Positions 16,246-25,308 of a stretch of 39,189 bases of DNA are shown piece by piece; position 1 is the stretch's first letter; each line of letters begins with the position of its first letter. The position numbers and the translations under genes were made by a program. The notes beneath the pieces were generated by a model. It searched no databases and had not been told where the DNA came from. It saw only the letters and a program-made list of their open reading frames with translations. The stretch comes from an uncultured Prevotella sp. Its GTDB lineage: Bacteria > Bacteroidota > Bacteroidia > Bacteroidales > Bacteroidaceae. The stretch spans positions 1-39,189 of the forward strand of contig ONBG01000032.1 of the NCBI GenBank assembly GCA_900316015.1. Reading direction: 5' to 3'.

Positions 16246-19200
16246 CACAGTTCTTCTTAAGAATATATGATATGCTGAGTCGCCACCGAAAGGCAAGTGC
16301 CTTTTTAGTGGTCGCGCTGTTCTTAGGACTGGCAGGCATAACCTTGCATGTCAAGTATGAGGAAGATATCTCCAAGTTCCTGCCGAGAGATGAACTGGAT
16401 GAGAAATATGCTGCTGTTTATCAGGCAATCACCCGTCAAAATCAGATTGCTGTAGTCTTTTCCTCACGTGATACAGACCGCGTGGTTTCAATTGATAGTC
16501 TGGAGGAAGCGATGAACTTTTTCGGAGAACAGTTGGATAAGTTGCATATAGTGAAAGACCTTCAGGTACAGGTAGACGAAGATGCGGTCCTACGTATGTT
16601 AACCTTTATGGGAGAAAACTATCCCTATTTCTTGAAAGAGAAAGACTATGCCCGGATAGATAGTTTGCTACACGATCCCTCCTATATCCATCGGCAATTA
16701 GAAGAGGACAAAAGAACGTTGATGCTTCCCATGGGAGGAGTGGCCATGCAGACGCTAAAATACGATCCTTTGCATCTATTCTCTCCGGTACTCAATCGAC
16801 TACAGTCGCTGCAGCCGAACCATCAGTTCATGGTTGACGATGGTTATGTTTTCACAAAGGGTGGAAAGTGTTCCTTGATTACTTTCTCGACTCCTTATGG
16901 ATCCAGTGAGACCTATAAGAATGCGGAATTGTTAGAGAGGGTCAACCACCTTATTGAAGCAACAGAGAAAGCTTATCCTAACCTTCATGTCTCTGCGATA
17001 GGTGCTCCTTTTATTGCTGTCACTAATGCACAGCAGATCAAAAAGGACTCCATGATTGCCGTTTCCGTCTCTATTGTCCTGATTCTGATCTTACTATTTA
17101 GGCATTATCGCCGGCGGTCTGACTTGTTATGGATCACAGTGTCTATTTGTTTTGGCTGGTTATTTGCTTTGGCTGGGATGGCAGTCTTCAAGGACAGTGT
17201 CTCCATTATTGTCTTAGGCATTGGTTCTGTTATTATTGGTATTTCAGTCAACTATCCTCTGCATTTCATCGACCATGTCAGAGAACTATCTTCTGATCCA
17301 GAGGCGCAAGACCCAATCCAACGAACGGCATTAAAGGAGATGGTTCCCCCATTGCTTATTGGTAATATAACGACTGTTGCAGCTTTTCTCTGTCTTGTAT
17401 GGTTAGATGCACAGGCCATGCGTGATCTTGGCGTGTTTGGTTCCTTGATGCTCATCGGTACCATACTCTTCGTGTTGGTATTCTTGCCCCTTTTCATCAA
17501 GGTTAAGCGGGTTCAAGCATCAGTAAGCACGCCAGCAGGGGCATCTGCCTTAGATAGTACTCATAGGAGACATACAGGAAAGTTTGTCTGGACTGTAGTC
17601 CTACTTACCCTTGTCCTCGGCTATTTCTCCTTGCAGACATCCTTCGATTCGAATCTCTCTCATATTAATTATATGACTGCCGACCAGAAGCAGAACATCC
17701 AATTGCTCTCTCCTGCTATACAAGGATCATCTGTATTTGTCGTAGCTGAAGGAAAAGATATAGGTGATGCCCTGCTTAAATATCAACAGTATGTCTCTCC
17801 GGAGCTGAAGAAAATCAAGAAAGAGGGATTGGCGATCAAGGTGACAGGAATTGGCGATTTTATCCTCTCGGAGGAACAACAGCGGAAGGCATGTAAGCGG
17901 TGGCATGCTTTCTGGCATGCTAAGCAAAAACAAGTAGGTTTCCTCAAGACCTTCCAAGAGGAATGCCAACGACAGGGGTTTTCCGCTGATGCTTTCCAAC
18001 CTTTTGTAGAATCGGTGACAGCAGTGCCGAAACCTCGTCCATTGGCATATTTCAAGCCGATTACTGACCCAGTGGGCTCCCATTTCATGTTGAGGCAGGG
18101 TGAGAAGACACGTATCGTTTCTTATGTCCTGGTTGATGACCAGCATGAGGATGGCATCAAGGCAATGGTGAGAGGAGAAAGTGCTTCTGTCTATGCCTTT
18201 TCTTCCAAGGACATCAGCAACCAATTGGTGGATGTCTTGAATGATTCGTTCAATTATATTGGGTTCGTTTGTGGGTTTGTCGTGTTCTTCTTCTTATGGG
18301 TCTCCTTTGGACGGATAGAACTGTCACTATTGTCTTTCCTCCCCTTGGCAGTAGGATGGATTTGGATCTTGGGCTTGATGCAGGTCTTCGGGCAACAGTT
18401 CAATATTGTGAACATCATCTTAGCTACCTTTATCTTTGGACAAGGTGATGATTATACCATTTTTATTACGGAAGGCCTGATCTATGAATATGCCTATGGC
18501 AGGAAGCGATTGGCTGCTTACAAGAAGAGCGTTGCTTTGTCGGCACTCATCATGTTCATCGGGATTGGCACGCTATCCTTTGCAAAACATCCAGCCCTTC
18601 GTTCTTTAGGAATCGTCACAGTGATCGGGATGGCTACCGTGGTTTTGATGGCTAATTATCTTCCTCCGATTGTCTTTAGATGGATAACCATGAAGAAGGA
18701 TAGGGTACGACTTGTTCCCTTGACGCTGAAAAACCTTTGGTATTCGTTTTTTTCCATCTCTTTCTTCGTCTCTTTCGTCTATCTCTTAGTCATGCCTTTT
18801 TCCTCGTTGTATTTCATGATAGGGAAGGTGACGGAGAAGAAACGAGTCAATTACCATCGTTTCTTATGCTGGATGGCCCGTTTTATTGTCACAAAGATAC
18901 CGGGTGTAAGATTTCATTTGGAAAACCCGACGGGTGAGAGCTTCCAAAAGCCAGCTATTATCGTAGCAAACCATCAGAGTCATTTAGATATTGTTTGCTT
19001 GATGATCTTGCATCCCAAGATGATCTTCCTGACGAACCATTGGGCTTATACTAACCATTTTTATGGGAAATTGATTCAACGGGCAGAATTTCTTCCGGCT
19101 TCGGATGGATTAGAGGCACATCTTGATGAACTCCGTTCTTTGTATCAACGGGGATACTCTATTTGCATCTTTCCTGAGGGTACACGCTCTACAGATTTCA

Positions 19201-19802
19201 GAATTCATCGTTTCCACAAGGGAGCGTTCTATTTGGCGGAACTCTTGCATGCAGATATCGTACCTGTAGTCTTGCATGGAGTGGGACATATCTTGCCAAA
19301 AGTGGACTTTCTGTTGAGGGAGGGAACAATGTATGCGGAAATTCTGCCCCGTTTACAGGCAGACCATCAAGAGATGGGGGATGGCTATAGGGCAGTTACC
19401 AAGAACATGCAACACCTCTTTCAGGATAAATATCAGCAGTTATGCCAGCATTTGGAGACATCGCATTATTGGGCGAAACAAGTAAAGTATCAGTATATGT
19501 ATAAGGGAACGGAAGTGGAACGACGCTGTCATCGGAATTTGAAAAAGAACGATGATTATGCCGCAATCATTGATGCACCCGCCGCAAGGGGACTGCAGGA
19601 AGTGCATTTTGAAGATGTAGGGCAGGGAGAATTGCCATATCTTTATGCATTGGTACACCCGGAAACACAGGTCTATGCTTCTGTTTTTGGAGAGGATGAC
19701 TACCGCTTGTTGATGAATATGGCAAATCTGCCTGTTAACCTTCATATTACGAAAGGACTACACATCACCAAAGAAGAAAGAAGAGCGGAGGGGCAAGCAT
19801 GA
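16242..19802 (+). CDS. RND/MMPL exporter fused to PlsC acyltransferase and a methyltransferase-like tail
   Basis: This 1186-residue protein has three parts. Residues 1 to about 870 are an MMPL/RND exporter: a first membrane helix (16-36), a periplasmic loop, a helix bundle (265-420), a second half with its own helix (446-465) and bundle (665-815), and extra hydrophobic helices near 830-870. Residues about 890-1105 are a PlsC acyltransferase, with H911 in NHQSHLD (HX4D) and FPEGTRS at 977-983. The last 80 residues (VGQGELPYLYALVHPETQVYA) look like a degraded SAM-methyltransferase Rossmann fold. It should export and possibly acylate the polyene lipid. Both flanking starts overlap (ATGA). Confidence 0.88.
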   Translation: MTQFFLRIYDMLSRHRKASAFLVVALFLGLAGITLHVKYEEDISKFLPRDELDEKYAAVYQAITRQNQIAVVFSSRDTDRVVSIDSLEEAMNFFGEQLDKLHIVKDLQVQVDEDAVLRMLTFMGENYPYFLKEKDYARIDSLLHDPSYIHRQLEEDKRTLMLPMGGVAMQTLKYDPLHLFSPVLNRLQSLQPNHQFMVDDGYVFTKGGKCSLITFSTPYGSSETYKNAELLERVNHLIEATEKAYPNLHVSAIGAPFIAVTNAQQIKKDSMIAVSVSIVLILILLFRHYRRRSDLLWITVSICFGWLFALAGMAVFKDSVSIIVLGIGSVIIGISVNYPLHFIDHVRELSSDPEAQDPIQRTALKEMVPPLLIGNITTVAAFLCLVWLDAQAMRDLGVFGSLMLIGTILFVLVFLPLFIKVKRVQASVSTPAGASALDSTHRRHTGKFVWTVVLLTLVLGYFSLQTSFDSNLSHINYMTADQKQNIQLLSPAIQGSSVFVVAEGKDIGDALLKYQQYVSPELKKIKKEGLAIKVTGIGDFILSEEQQRKACKRWHAFWHAKQKQVGFLKTFQEECQRQGFSADAFQPFVESVTAVPKPRPLAYFKPITDPVGSHFMLRQGEKTRIVSYVLVDDQHEDGIKAMVRGESASVYAFSSKDISNQLVDVLNDSFNYIGFVCGFVVFFFLWVSFGRIELSLLSFLPLAVGWIWILGLMQVFGQQFNIVNIILATFIFGQGDDYTIFITEGLIYEYAYGRKRLAAYKKSVALSALIMFIGIGTLSFAKHPALRSLGIVTVIGMATVVLMANYLPPIVFRWITMKKDRVRLVPLTLKNLWYSFFSISFFVSFVYLLVMPFSSLYFMIGKVTEKKRVNYHRFLCWMARFIVTKIPGVRFHLENPTGESFQKPAIIVANHQSHLDIVCLMILHPKMIFLTNHWAYTNHFYGKLIQRAEFLPASDGLEAHLDELRSLYQRGYSICIFPEGTRSTDFRIHRFHKGAFYLAELLHADIVPVVLHGVGHILPKVDFLLREGTMYAEILPRLQADHQEMGDGYRAVTKNMQHLFQDKYQQLCQHLETSHYWAKQVKYQYMYKGTEVERRCHRNLKKNDDYAAIIDAPAARGLQEVHFEDVGQGELPYLYALVHPETQVYASVFGEDDYRLLMNMANLPVNLHITKGLHITKEERRAEGQA

Positions 19803-21295
19803 CAAAGAAATGCGTGATCATCGGGAGCGGATTAGGTGGACTATCGTGTGGGTTGATCCTTGCCAGAAATGGATATGAGGTTACGGTTCTTGAACAGGAT
19901 GCACGTATAGGTGGTTGCTTGCAGTGTTTCTGGCGGAACGGAATGAAGTTCGAAACGGGTATGCACTTCATCGGGAGTGCGTCACCTGGGCAGACCTTAT
20001 ACCGGTTGCTCAACTTCCTCGATGTTTGGAACAATGTACGGTTGAGCAAGCTCGATCCATTAGGATATGATGTGATCTCCTTACGGGGGGAGCATTATCG
20101 CTTTGCCAATGGTCAAGAACGGTTCATCCATCAGATGGCGGAATACTTCCCAGAAGAACAGGATCATCTCCGCAAATACTGTGAATTAGTGAAAAAGGTG
20201 TCACATGCTTCTTCGATGCATAGCCTCAGTCATGTGGAAGGAAACCAAGAAGTTAATACGGAATACCAATTGCGTAGTATCAATGAGGTCCTCTCTGGGA
20301 TCACAGCGAACAAGCACCTTCAGAAAGTGCTCGTAGGCAATCTTCCACTCTATGCGGCAGAATGGGATAAGACGCCTTTTTCCATCCATGCTTTTATCAT
20401 GGACTTCTATAACCAAAGTGCGTGGCGTGTAGTAGGTGGAAGTGATCAAATAGCTATCTCTTTGGCTCAGTCAATCCGGGCCCAAGGGGGAAGTATTTTT
20501 ACTTCCCAAAAAGTCACAGAGATCGTTTGTGATGAGACACATGCCATTGGCGTGAGAACCATTACGGGAAATTTTTATCCTGCTGATGTCGTGATCTCTG
20601 ATGCCCATCCGGCACGGACCATCGAATGGGTGAGCTCTCCTTTGCTGCGTCCTGCTTATCGAAGAAGGGTAGCAGCATTGCCTAATACTGTTGGTGGCTT
20701 CTCCGTATACTTACAGTTTAAGAAGAATACTGTGCCTTATATGAACTATAATTTTTATGGTTATCGGCAGGATACGCCTTGGGGATGTGAGAAATACGAC
20801 AATCTGTCGTGGCCAAAAGGCTATCTCTACATGCATTTTTGTGAAAAGGAAGGTCAACGATATGCAACCAGTGGAGTTCTCCTATCTTATATGAACTTTG
20901 AGGATGTCCTCCCTTGGAAAGGCACTCAGATTGGACATCGAGGGCAGGATTATGAACAGTTTAAAGCGCGACATGCGGAAAGGCTCCTGGATGCCTTAGA
21001 AGAAGACTTCCCCGGAATCCGTGACAAGATCACGGCTTATGACACCTCTACTCCTCTTACCTATTATGATTATACGGGAACAGAGGGTGGCTCTATGTAT
21101 GGCATCGCAAAAGATATTCACTTAGGACCTGCCTCACGTGTCCATCATCGAACGAAGATACCGAATCTGTTGCTGACAGGACAGAACATCAATTCCCATG
21201 GAATCCTTGGGGTTTTGGTAGGGACTATCGTTACCTGTTCGGAGCTGTTGACATCGGAAGAGATCTTCAGACAGTTGAAGGAAAAGGAAACGTGA
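19799..21295 (+). CDS. CrtI/retinol-saturase-like FAD oxidoreductase 1
   Basis: This 498-residue protein has the dinucleotide motif GSGLGG (residues 9-14), the VLEQDARIGGCLQ block, and a C-terminal FAD-binding part with LLTGQNINSHG. It belongs to the phytoene desaturase/all-trans-retinol saturase group of FAD enzymes. It could change the conjugated chain or head group. Relatives occur in flexirubin-type clusters, to my memory. The start overlaps the exporter stop (ATGA). It is a clear paralogue of the next gene. Confidence 0.85.
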   Translation: MTKKCVIIGSGLGGLSCGLILARNGYEVTVLEQDARIGGCLQCFWRNGMKFETGMHFIGSASPGQTLYRLLNFLDVWNNVRLSKLDPLGYDVISLRGEHYRFANGQERFIHQMAEYFPEEQDHLRKYCELVKKVSHASSMHSLSHVEGNQEVNTEYQLRSINEVLSGITANKHLQKVLVGNLPLYAAEWDKTPFSIHAFIMDFYNQSAWRVVGGSDQIAISLAQSIRAQGGSIFTSQKVTEIVCDETHAIGVRTITGNFYPADVVISDAHPARTIEWVSSPLLRPAYRRRVAALPNTVGGFSVYLQFKKNTVPYMNYNFYGYRQDTPWGCEKYDNLSWPKGYLYMHFCEKEGQRYATSGVLLSYMNFEDVLPWKGTQIGHRGQDYEQFKARHAERLLDALEEDFPGIRDKITAYDTSTPLTYYDYTGTEGGSMYGIAKDIHLGPASRVHHRTKIPNLLLTGQNINSHGILGVLVGTIVTCSELLTSEEIFRQLKEKET

Positions 21296-21341
21296 GAGGC
21301 TTTATGTAGTTTATAGTAATCTTACATAAGATACGACGACA

Positions 21342-22856
21342 ATGGAGAAAATTATCATCATAGGTGGTGGATTGGGAGGACTTTTTACTGGAGCGTTGTT
21401 AGCAAAGGAAGGATATCCAGTAACTGTCCTGGAAAAAAATCCGGTGATCGGGGGTGGATTGCAGACCTTCTATCGTTATGGTGCCGGTTTTGAAAGTGGA
21501 ATGCATCTTTTGGGTGGATTGCATCCTGGACAGTCGATCTATAAGATATGCCGGTATTTGGGTATTATGGATCAGTTGGAGATTAGGGATGTAGACCACG
21601 ACTGTATGGACCAGATTACCTACCTCTCAGATGGCAAGACCTATCGCGTTCCTCAGGGAAAGGAAGCCTTTGCTGATTATTTCTCAACGGAATTCCCTGC
21701 TGAGAAGAATTCAATCCATGCTTATGTTGAGGCTTTATATCAATTAGTAGATGAGATTGACTTTTTCTATTTGCGTACAGGGAATGAGCATGTTTATAGT
21801 CATAATGAGTATTTCCTATGGCCTGCTGACCAGTTCGTCAACCATTTTTTGAAAGACTATCGACTCAGGGATGTTATCTCTTATATGAATCCGATGTTTG
21901 GAGGAATTGCTGGGCATACTCCTACTTATATTCATGCCTTAATCAATGTTCTGTATATAGATGGTCCCAGTCGCTTTGTTGGGAATAGTCAGCAGATGGC
22001 GGATGCTTTGGCAAAGGTAATTGAAGAGGGTGGGGGCTCTGTTATCACCCGGGCGTGTGTATCCAAACTAAATATAGAGGATCGGCAATTGCGATCCTTG
22101 CAATATGAGAAAAACGGACAGTCACTGTTGATGGCTTGTGATACAGCCCGTGTCATTGCAGATGTCCATCCTTCTGTGTTGTTAGGGATGACGGATTCCA
22201 AGGTTTTTTCCAAAGCTTATAGGAACAGGATTGAACAGGCCCCCAACAGCTATTCGTCTTTTTGCGTCTATGTGGTCTTTAAGCCTGGCACATTTCCTTT
22301 TATCAATCATACATGCTATTTCCAGAAGAATTATGGCATGGTGTGGCATTATAACGAATATGATGAGGAAGACTGGCCGCGGGGCTTCCTGTACATGACC
22401 CCAGTAGTGAAGGGTCAAGGGGCATGGGCATCGACGATGATCATTAATTGTATCATGCCATCAGAAGTGGTCGCTCGTTGGGCAGGTACCACTACTGGGC
22501 ATCGAGGACCTGAGTATGAAGCTTGGAAACAGAGGCACCTCGATAAGGTTTTGGACGTGATGAGGAAATTATATCCAGGCTTTGACAGTACGATTGCCCA
22601 TGTTTTCGCTTCCAGCCCACTGACCATACGCGATTATTATAACGAACCAGATGGTGCTTTGTATGGGCTTCGTAAAGACTGCCAGCATATTGCCCAATCG
22701 CAGGTTCCTGTCTATACGAAAGTTCGTAACCTCTTAATGACAGGTCAAAATGTAAACCTGCATGGTTTTTGTGGCGTTCCCCTGACGGCCATCAATACGG
22801 CAGAGGCTATTGTAGGGGCGGATAAGATAACTTGTCAAATCAATCATTTCAAATGA
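21342..22856 (+). CDS. CrtI/retinol-saturase-like FAD oxidoreductase 2
   Basis: This 504-residue paralogue has the motif GGGLGG (residues 8-13), VLEKNPVIGGGLQTFYR, and LLMTGQNVNLHGFCG near the C-terminus. Like gene 1 it shares the FExGMH and PGQ blocks after the FAD-binding motif, so the two come from a duplication. A 46-base gap separates them, the largest inside the operon; no promoter is evident in it. The pair may form a heterodimer or carry out two successive steps. Its stop overlaps the next start. Confidence 0.85.
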   Translation: MEKIIIIGGGLGGLFTGALLAKEGYPVTVLEKNPVIGGGLQTFYRYGAGFESGMHLLGGLHPGQSIYKICRYLGIMDQLEIRDVDHDCMDQITYLSDGKTYRVPQGKEAFADYFSTEFPAEKNSIHAYVEALYQLVDEIDFFYLRTGNEHVYSHNEYFLWPADQFVNHFLKDYRLRDVISYMNPMFGGIAGHTPTYIHALINVLYIDGPSRFVGNSQQMADALAKVIEEGGGSVITRACVSKLNIEDRQLRSLQYEKNGQSLLMACDTARVIADVHPSVLLGMTDSKVFSKAYRNRIEQAPNSYSSFCVYVVFKPGTFPFINHTCYFQKNYGMVWHYNEYDEEDWPRGFLYMTPVVKGQGAWASTMIINCIMPSEVVARWAGTTTGHRGPEYEAWKQRHLDKVLDVMRKLYPGFDSTIAHVFASSPLTIRDYYNEPDGALYGLRKDCQHIAQSQVPVYTKVRNLLMTGQNVNLHGFCGVPLTAINTAEAIVGADKITCQINHFK

Positions 22857-23728
22857 GAAAAATACTCTTAGTCGTATTCTCGTCTTGGATCTCCATTCAG
22901 GTAATTGCTGGTCAGAAGGTCATTCCAATATGGAAGGGAACCAGTGTGGCGAAAAAGAAGGTCACGATGACGGAATTCCTCCCAGAGAATGGAGATGGAA
23001 CTGCCGTGATCATTTGTCCGGGGGGGAGTTATTGCTGGTTGTCGAAGACCGTGGAAGGAACAGACGTTGCCAAGGCACTCAATGAATATGGTATCGCAGC
23101 TTATGTCCTGCATTATCGTACGGCAGGATGGGCAGCTTTTGCTTGGCATACCCGTATTTTTGGTGGAGGCAACCATCATCCCTACATGATACAAGATCTG
23201 CAGCGAGCGATCATGCTTGTCAAGAAAAAGTATAAAAATGTTGGACTGATGGGGTTCTCGGCTGGAGGTCACTTAGTGCTGACGGCTGCTGAATACTATC
23301 GCACGAATTTCTTAGCACCGTTGGGTATTGTACCAGAGGTTTCCCTGCGACCTGCTTTCGTAGCTGCGGTCTATCCAGTCGTGTCTTTCACCGCGCCCTG
23401 TACGCATCGGCGCTCCCGAAGGGGTTTGTTAGGAGAGTATCAGAAAAATGATCCCGTGATGCGTGATTCCCTTTCCTTGGAATTACATGCACAATTGATC
23501 GATTGCCCCGTGTTCATCACCAACTGCAAAGATGATCCTATCGTTAAATTTCATAATAGTGAATTGCTCGACTCAGCCCTTACCATCCATCATAAGAGTC
23601 ATCTTTATGTTCCTTATCCGACTGGTGGTCATGGCTTTGGGGTGAGCAAGAATCATTGGTTAGAGAAGTGGATTCAGTATTTACGTAAAGAAAAGAATAA
23701 AAAAGATGATACAACCCAGTCCTTTTGA
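22853..23728 (+). CDS. Exported alpha/beta hydrolase
   Basis: This 291-residue protein has a signal peptide (MRKILLVVFSSWISIQVIAG) and a Ser hydrolase core of the acetylxylan-esterase/dienelactone hydrolase type: HYRTAG, nucleophile Ser136 in GFSAGG, acid Asp in CKDDPIV, and His in GGHGFG. It should work in the periplasm, perhaps cleaving an ester in the polyene lipid or an acetyl group. ATG 22853 overlaps the previous stop (ATGA) and gives a clean signal; an in-frame TTG/ATG region upstream would add polar residues. Confidence 0.85.
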   Translation: MRKILLVVFSSWISIQVIAGQKVIPIWKGTSVAKKKVTMTEFLPENGDGTAVIICPGGSYCWLSKTVEGTDVAKALNEYGIAAYVLHYRTAGWAAFAWHTRIFGGGNHHPYMIQDLQRAIMLVKKKYKNVGLMGFSAGGHLVLTAAEYYRTNFLAPLGIVPEVSLRPAFVAAVYPVVSFTAPCTHRRSRRGLLGEYQKNDPVMRDSLSLELHAQLIDCPVFITNCKDDPIVKFHNSELLDSALTIHHKSHLYVPYPTGGHGFGVSKNHWLEKWIQYLRKEKNKKDDTTQSF

Positions 23729-24851
23729 TGATATTCGTCCTTATTACGATGAAGAAGTACCAGCTGCCATTGATCGGTTGGTAAACAGTAGTTTCTTCCC
23801 CTTGCTCGCGTCATACGTGTTCCCGGACCGTCCGTTAGAGGATGTCAAGGAGATGGTATCCCAATGCAAGACCTCTCGTGATTTCCAATATACAGTCATG
23901 ATGCGAGTGAATGAACAGGTGATCCAACGGAGTATCTCACATTTTACATACCAGGGAACAGACCAACTTGAATCCGACAAGAAATACCTCTTTGTCAGTA
24001 ATCACCGTGATATTTTCTTAGATGCCAGTCTTCTTCAATATGTCTTGGTAAAGTGTGGATGTGAAACTTCAGAGATAACCTTTGGTGCCAACCTCATGTC
24101 TTCACCCCTCATCATCGATATTGGTAAAATAAATAAGATGTTCCGGGTAGAAAGAGGAGGAAATATGAAAGACTTTTATATGAGCAGCCGCCATCTTTCT
24201 GATTATATTCGTTATGATATTACACAAAAGCATGAGAGCGTATGGATCGCGCAACGAAATGGGCGCACAAAGGATGGTATCGACCATACTGATCAAGGAA
24301 TTATCAAGATGTTCTGTATGAGTGAGCAGAAAGATAAGATCAAGGCGTTGGCCGACCTCCATATCGTACCGGTAAGCGTGAGCTATGAATGGGAATCCTG
24401 TGATATTCTCAAAGCCCTTGAACTTTATGAGTCCCGTTTCGAGAAATATGTCAAGAAACCTGGTGAGGACCTGAATAGTATTCTCACTGGTATTATCCAG
24501 CGCAAGGGAAATGTCAATATTACCTTCTGCCGTCCTATTACGAAGTTTGATCTGATGAGTTATTATGATTGTACCAATAATGAGTACCACAAGCGGGTTG
24601 CCGCGCTCATGGATGAACGAATCATCGATGCGTATGTCTTGTATCCCAACAATTTCATTGCCCATGATTTGCGCTATGGGCAGGAAATTTACCGCGATAA
24701 GTACACAGATGAGGAGCGGGAAGCCTTTATCCACCACATGGAACATCTGAACAGTTTTGATATCACGGAACCGGATGTACTGAAAGATATCTTTTTAGGC
24801 ATCTATGCAAACCCCGTGAGGAACAAACTCAAAAAGAACCGGAAGTTGTAG
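23706..24851 (+). CDS. PlsC-like acyltransferase, last gene of the polyene operon
   Basis: This 381-residue protein matches the large glycerol-acyltransferase-like family of Bacteroidetes. The catalytic block reads SNHRDIFLDA, giving His and Asp five residues apart instead of the usual four, and a second block reads AQRNGRTKDG in place of FPEGTRS. No membrane helix is evident. Its start overlaps the hydrolase end by 23 bases. It gives the operon a third lipid acyltransferase. A hairpin terminator follows within 10 bases, marking the operon end. Confidence 0.8.
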   Translation: MIQPSPFDDIRPYYDEEVPAAIDRLVNSSFFPLLASYVFPDRPLEDVKEMVSQCKTSRDFQYTVMMRVNEQVIQRSISHFTYQGTDQLESDKKYLFVSNHRDIFLDASLLQYVLVKCGCETSEITFGANLMSSPLIIDIGKINKMFRVERGGNMKDFYMSSRHLSDYIRYDITQKHESVWIAQRNGRTKDGIDHTDQGIIKMFCMSEQKDKIKALADLHIVPVSVSYEWESCDILKALELYESRFEKYVKKPGEDLNSILTGIIQRKGNVNITFCRPITKFDLMSYYDCTNNEYHKRVAALMDERIIDAYVLYPNNFIAHDLRYGQEIYRDKYTDEEREAFIHHMEHLNSFDITEPDVLKDIFLGIYANPVRNKLKKNRKL

Positions 24852-24859
24852 AAAACAAT

Positions 24860-24891
24860 ATGGGCGGAAAGCCTGAATAGCATCCGCCCAT
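24860..24891. terminator. Hairpin terminator at the operon end
   Basis: Arms ATGGGCGGA (24860-24868) and TCCGCCCAT (24883-24891) are perfect, with 14 bases between, followed by a T-rich GTTTGTTT. The next gene is on the other strand, so it can serve both directions. Confidence 0.85.
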
Positions 24892-24919
24892 GTTTGTTTC
24901 AATAATACTTTTATCCTGC

Positions 24920-25141
24920 TTAGATGGCTTTATATCCTTTGATACACAGCGTTTTCTTTACATCCCGGATATTCATTTCTTGATAACCGTTACGCTTTGC
25001 AGCCTCATCCAGTTCAGCTTGCTCATCCAAATCAGCTTCTGACCTTGTGAAGTTGATGGCTTTGTACTTGGCTTCCGAAATGCCCCATCCAATGAGAGCA
25101 ATAACGAACAACAGGATAAATCCGATTAGGCCTGTATACAT
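24920..25141 (-). CDS. Small single-helix membrane protein
   Basis: This 73-residue protein has one membrane helix at about residues 4-22 (GLIGFILLFVIALIGWG) and a charged, helical tail with many Glu, Asp and Lys. The gene is convergent with the operon and has its own -7 element at 25171-25178. I do not recognise the family. Confidence 0.6.
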   Translation of the reverse strand: MYTGLIGFILLFVIALIGWGISEAKYKAINFTRSEADLDEQAELDEAAKRNGYQEMNIRDVKKTLCIKGYKAI

Positions 25142-25170
25142 GATTGTTTAATTTAATAATTATTCTGCTG

Positions 25171-25178
25171 CAAATATA
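25171..25178 (-). promoter_or_regulatory. -7 element for the 73-residue membrane protein
   Basis: On the minus strand the sequence is TATATTTG, 29 bases before the ATG at 25141. No TTG at the expected -33 position. Confidence 0.5.
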
Positions 25179-25242
25179 GTGATTTTTTCTTAAATAGCGT
25201 ATTTTTTGGGGAGAAATATCATATACTTTTCATTTTTATTCT

Positions 25243-25250
25243 TATCTTTG
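25243..25250 (+). promoter_or_regulatory. -7 element for the gene at 25309
   Basis: TATCTTTG fits the consensus. It would give a leader of about 52 bases with a short open frame at 25283-25312. Confidence 0.5.
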
Positions 25251-25308
25251 GACAATTAATCCCTTCTCTCAAAGGAGCAGGTATGTTAAATTCAAATACT
25301 TTGGTACG

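Noticed and set aside
4263-24851. A flexirubin (dialkylresorcinol plus aryl polyene) cluster
   Set aside because: No DarA/DarB-type genes or KASIII-like ketosynthase are seen; only the polyene half is supported.
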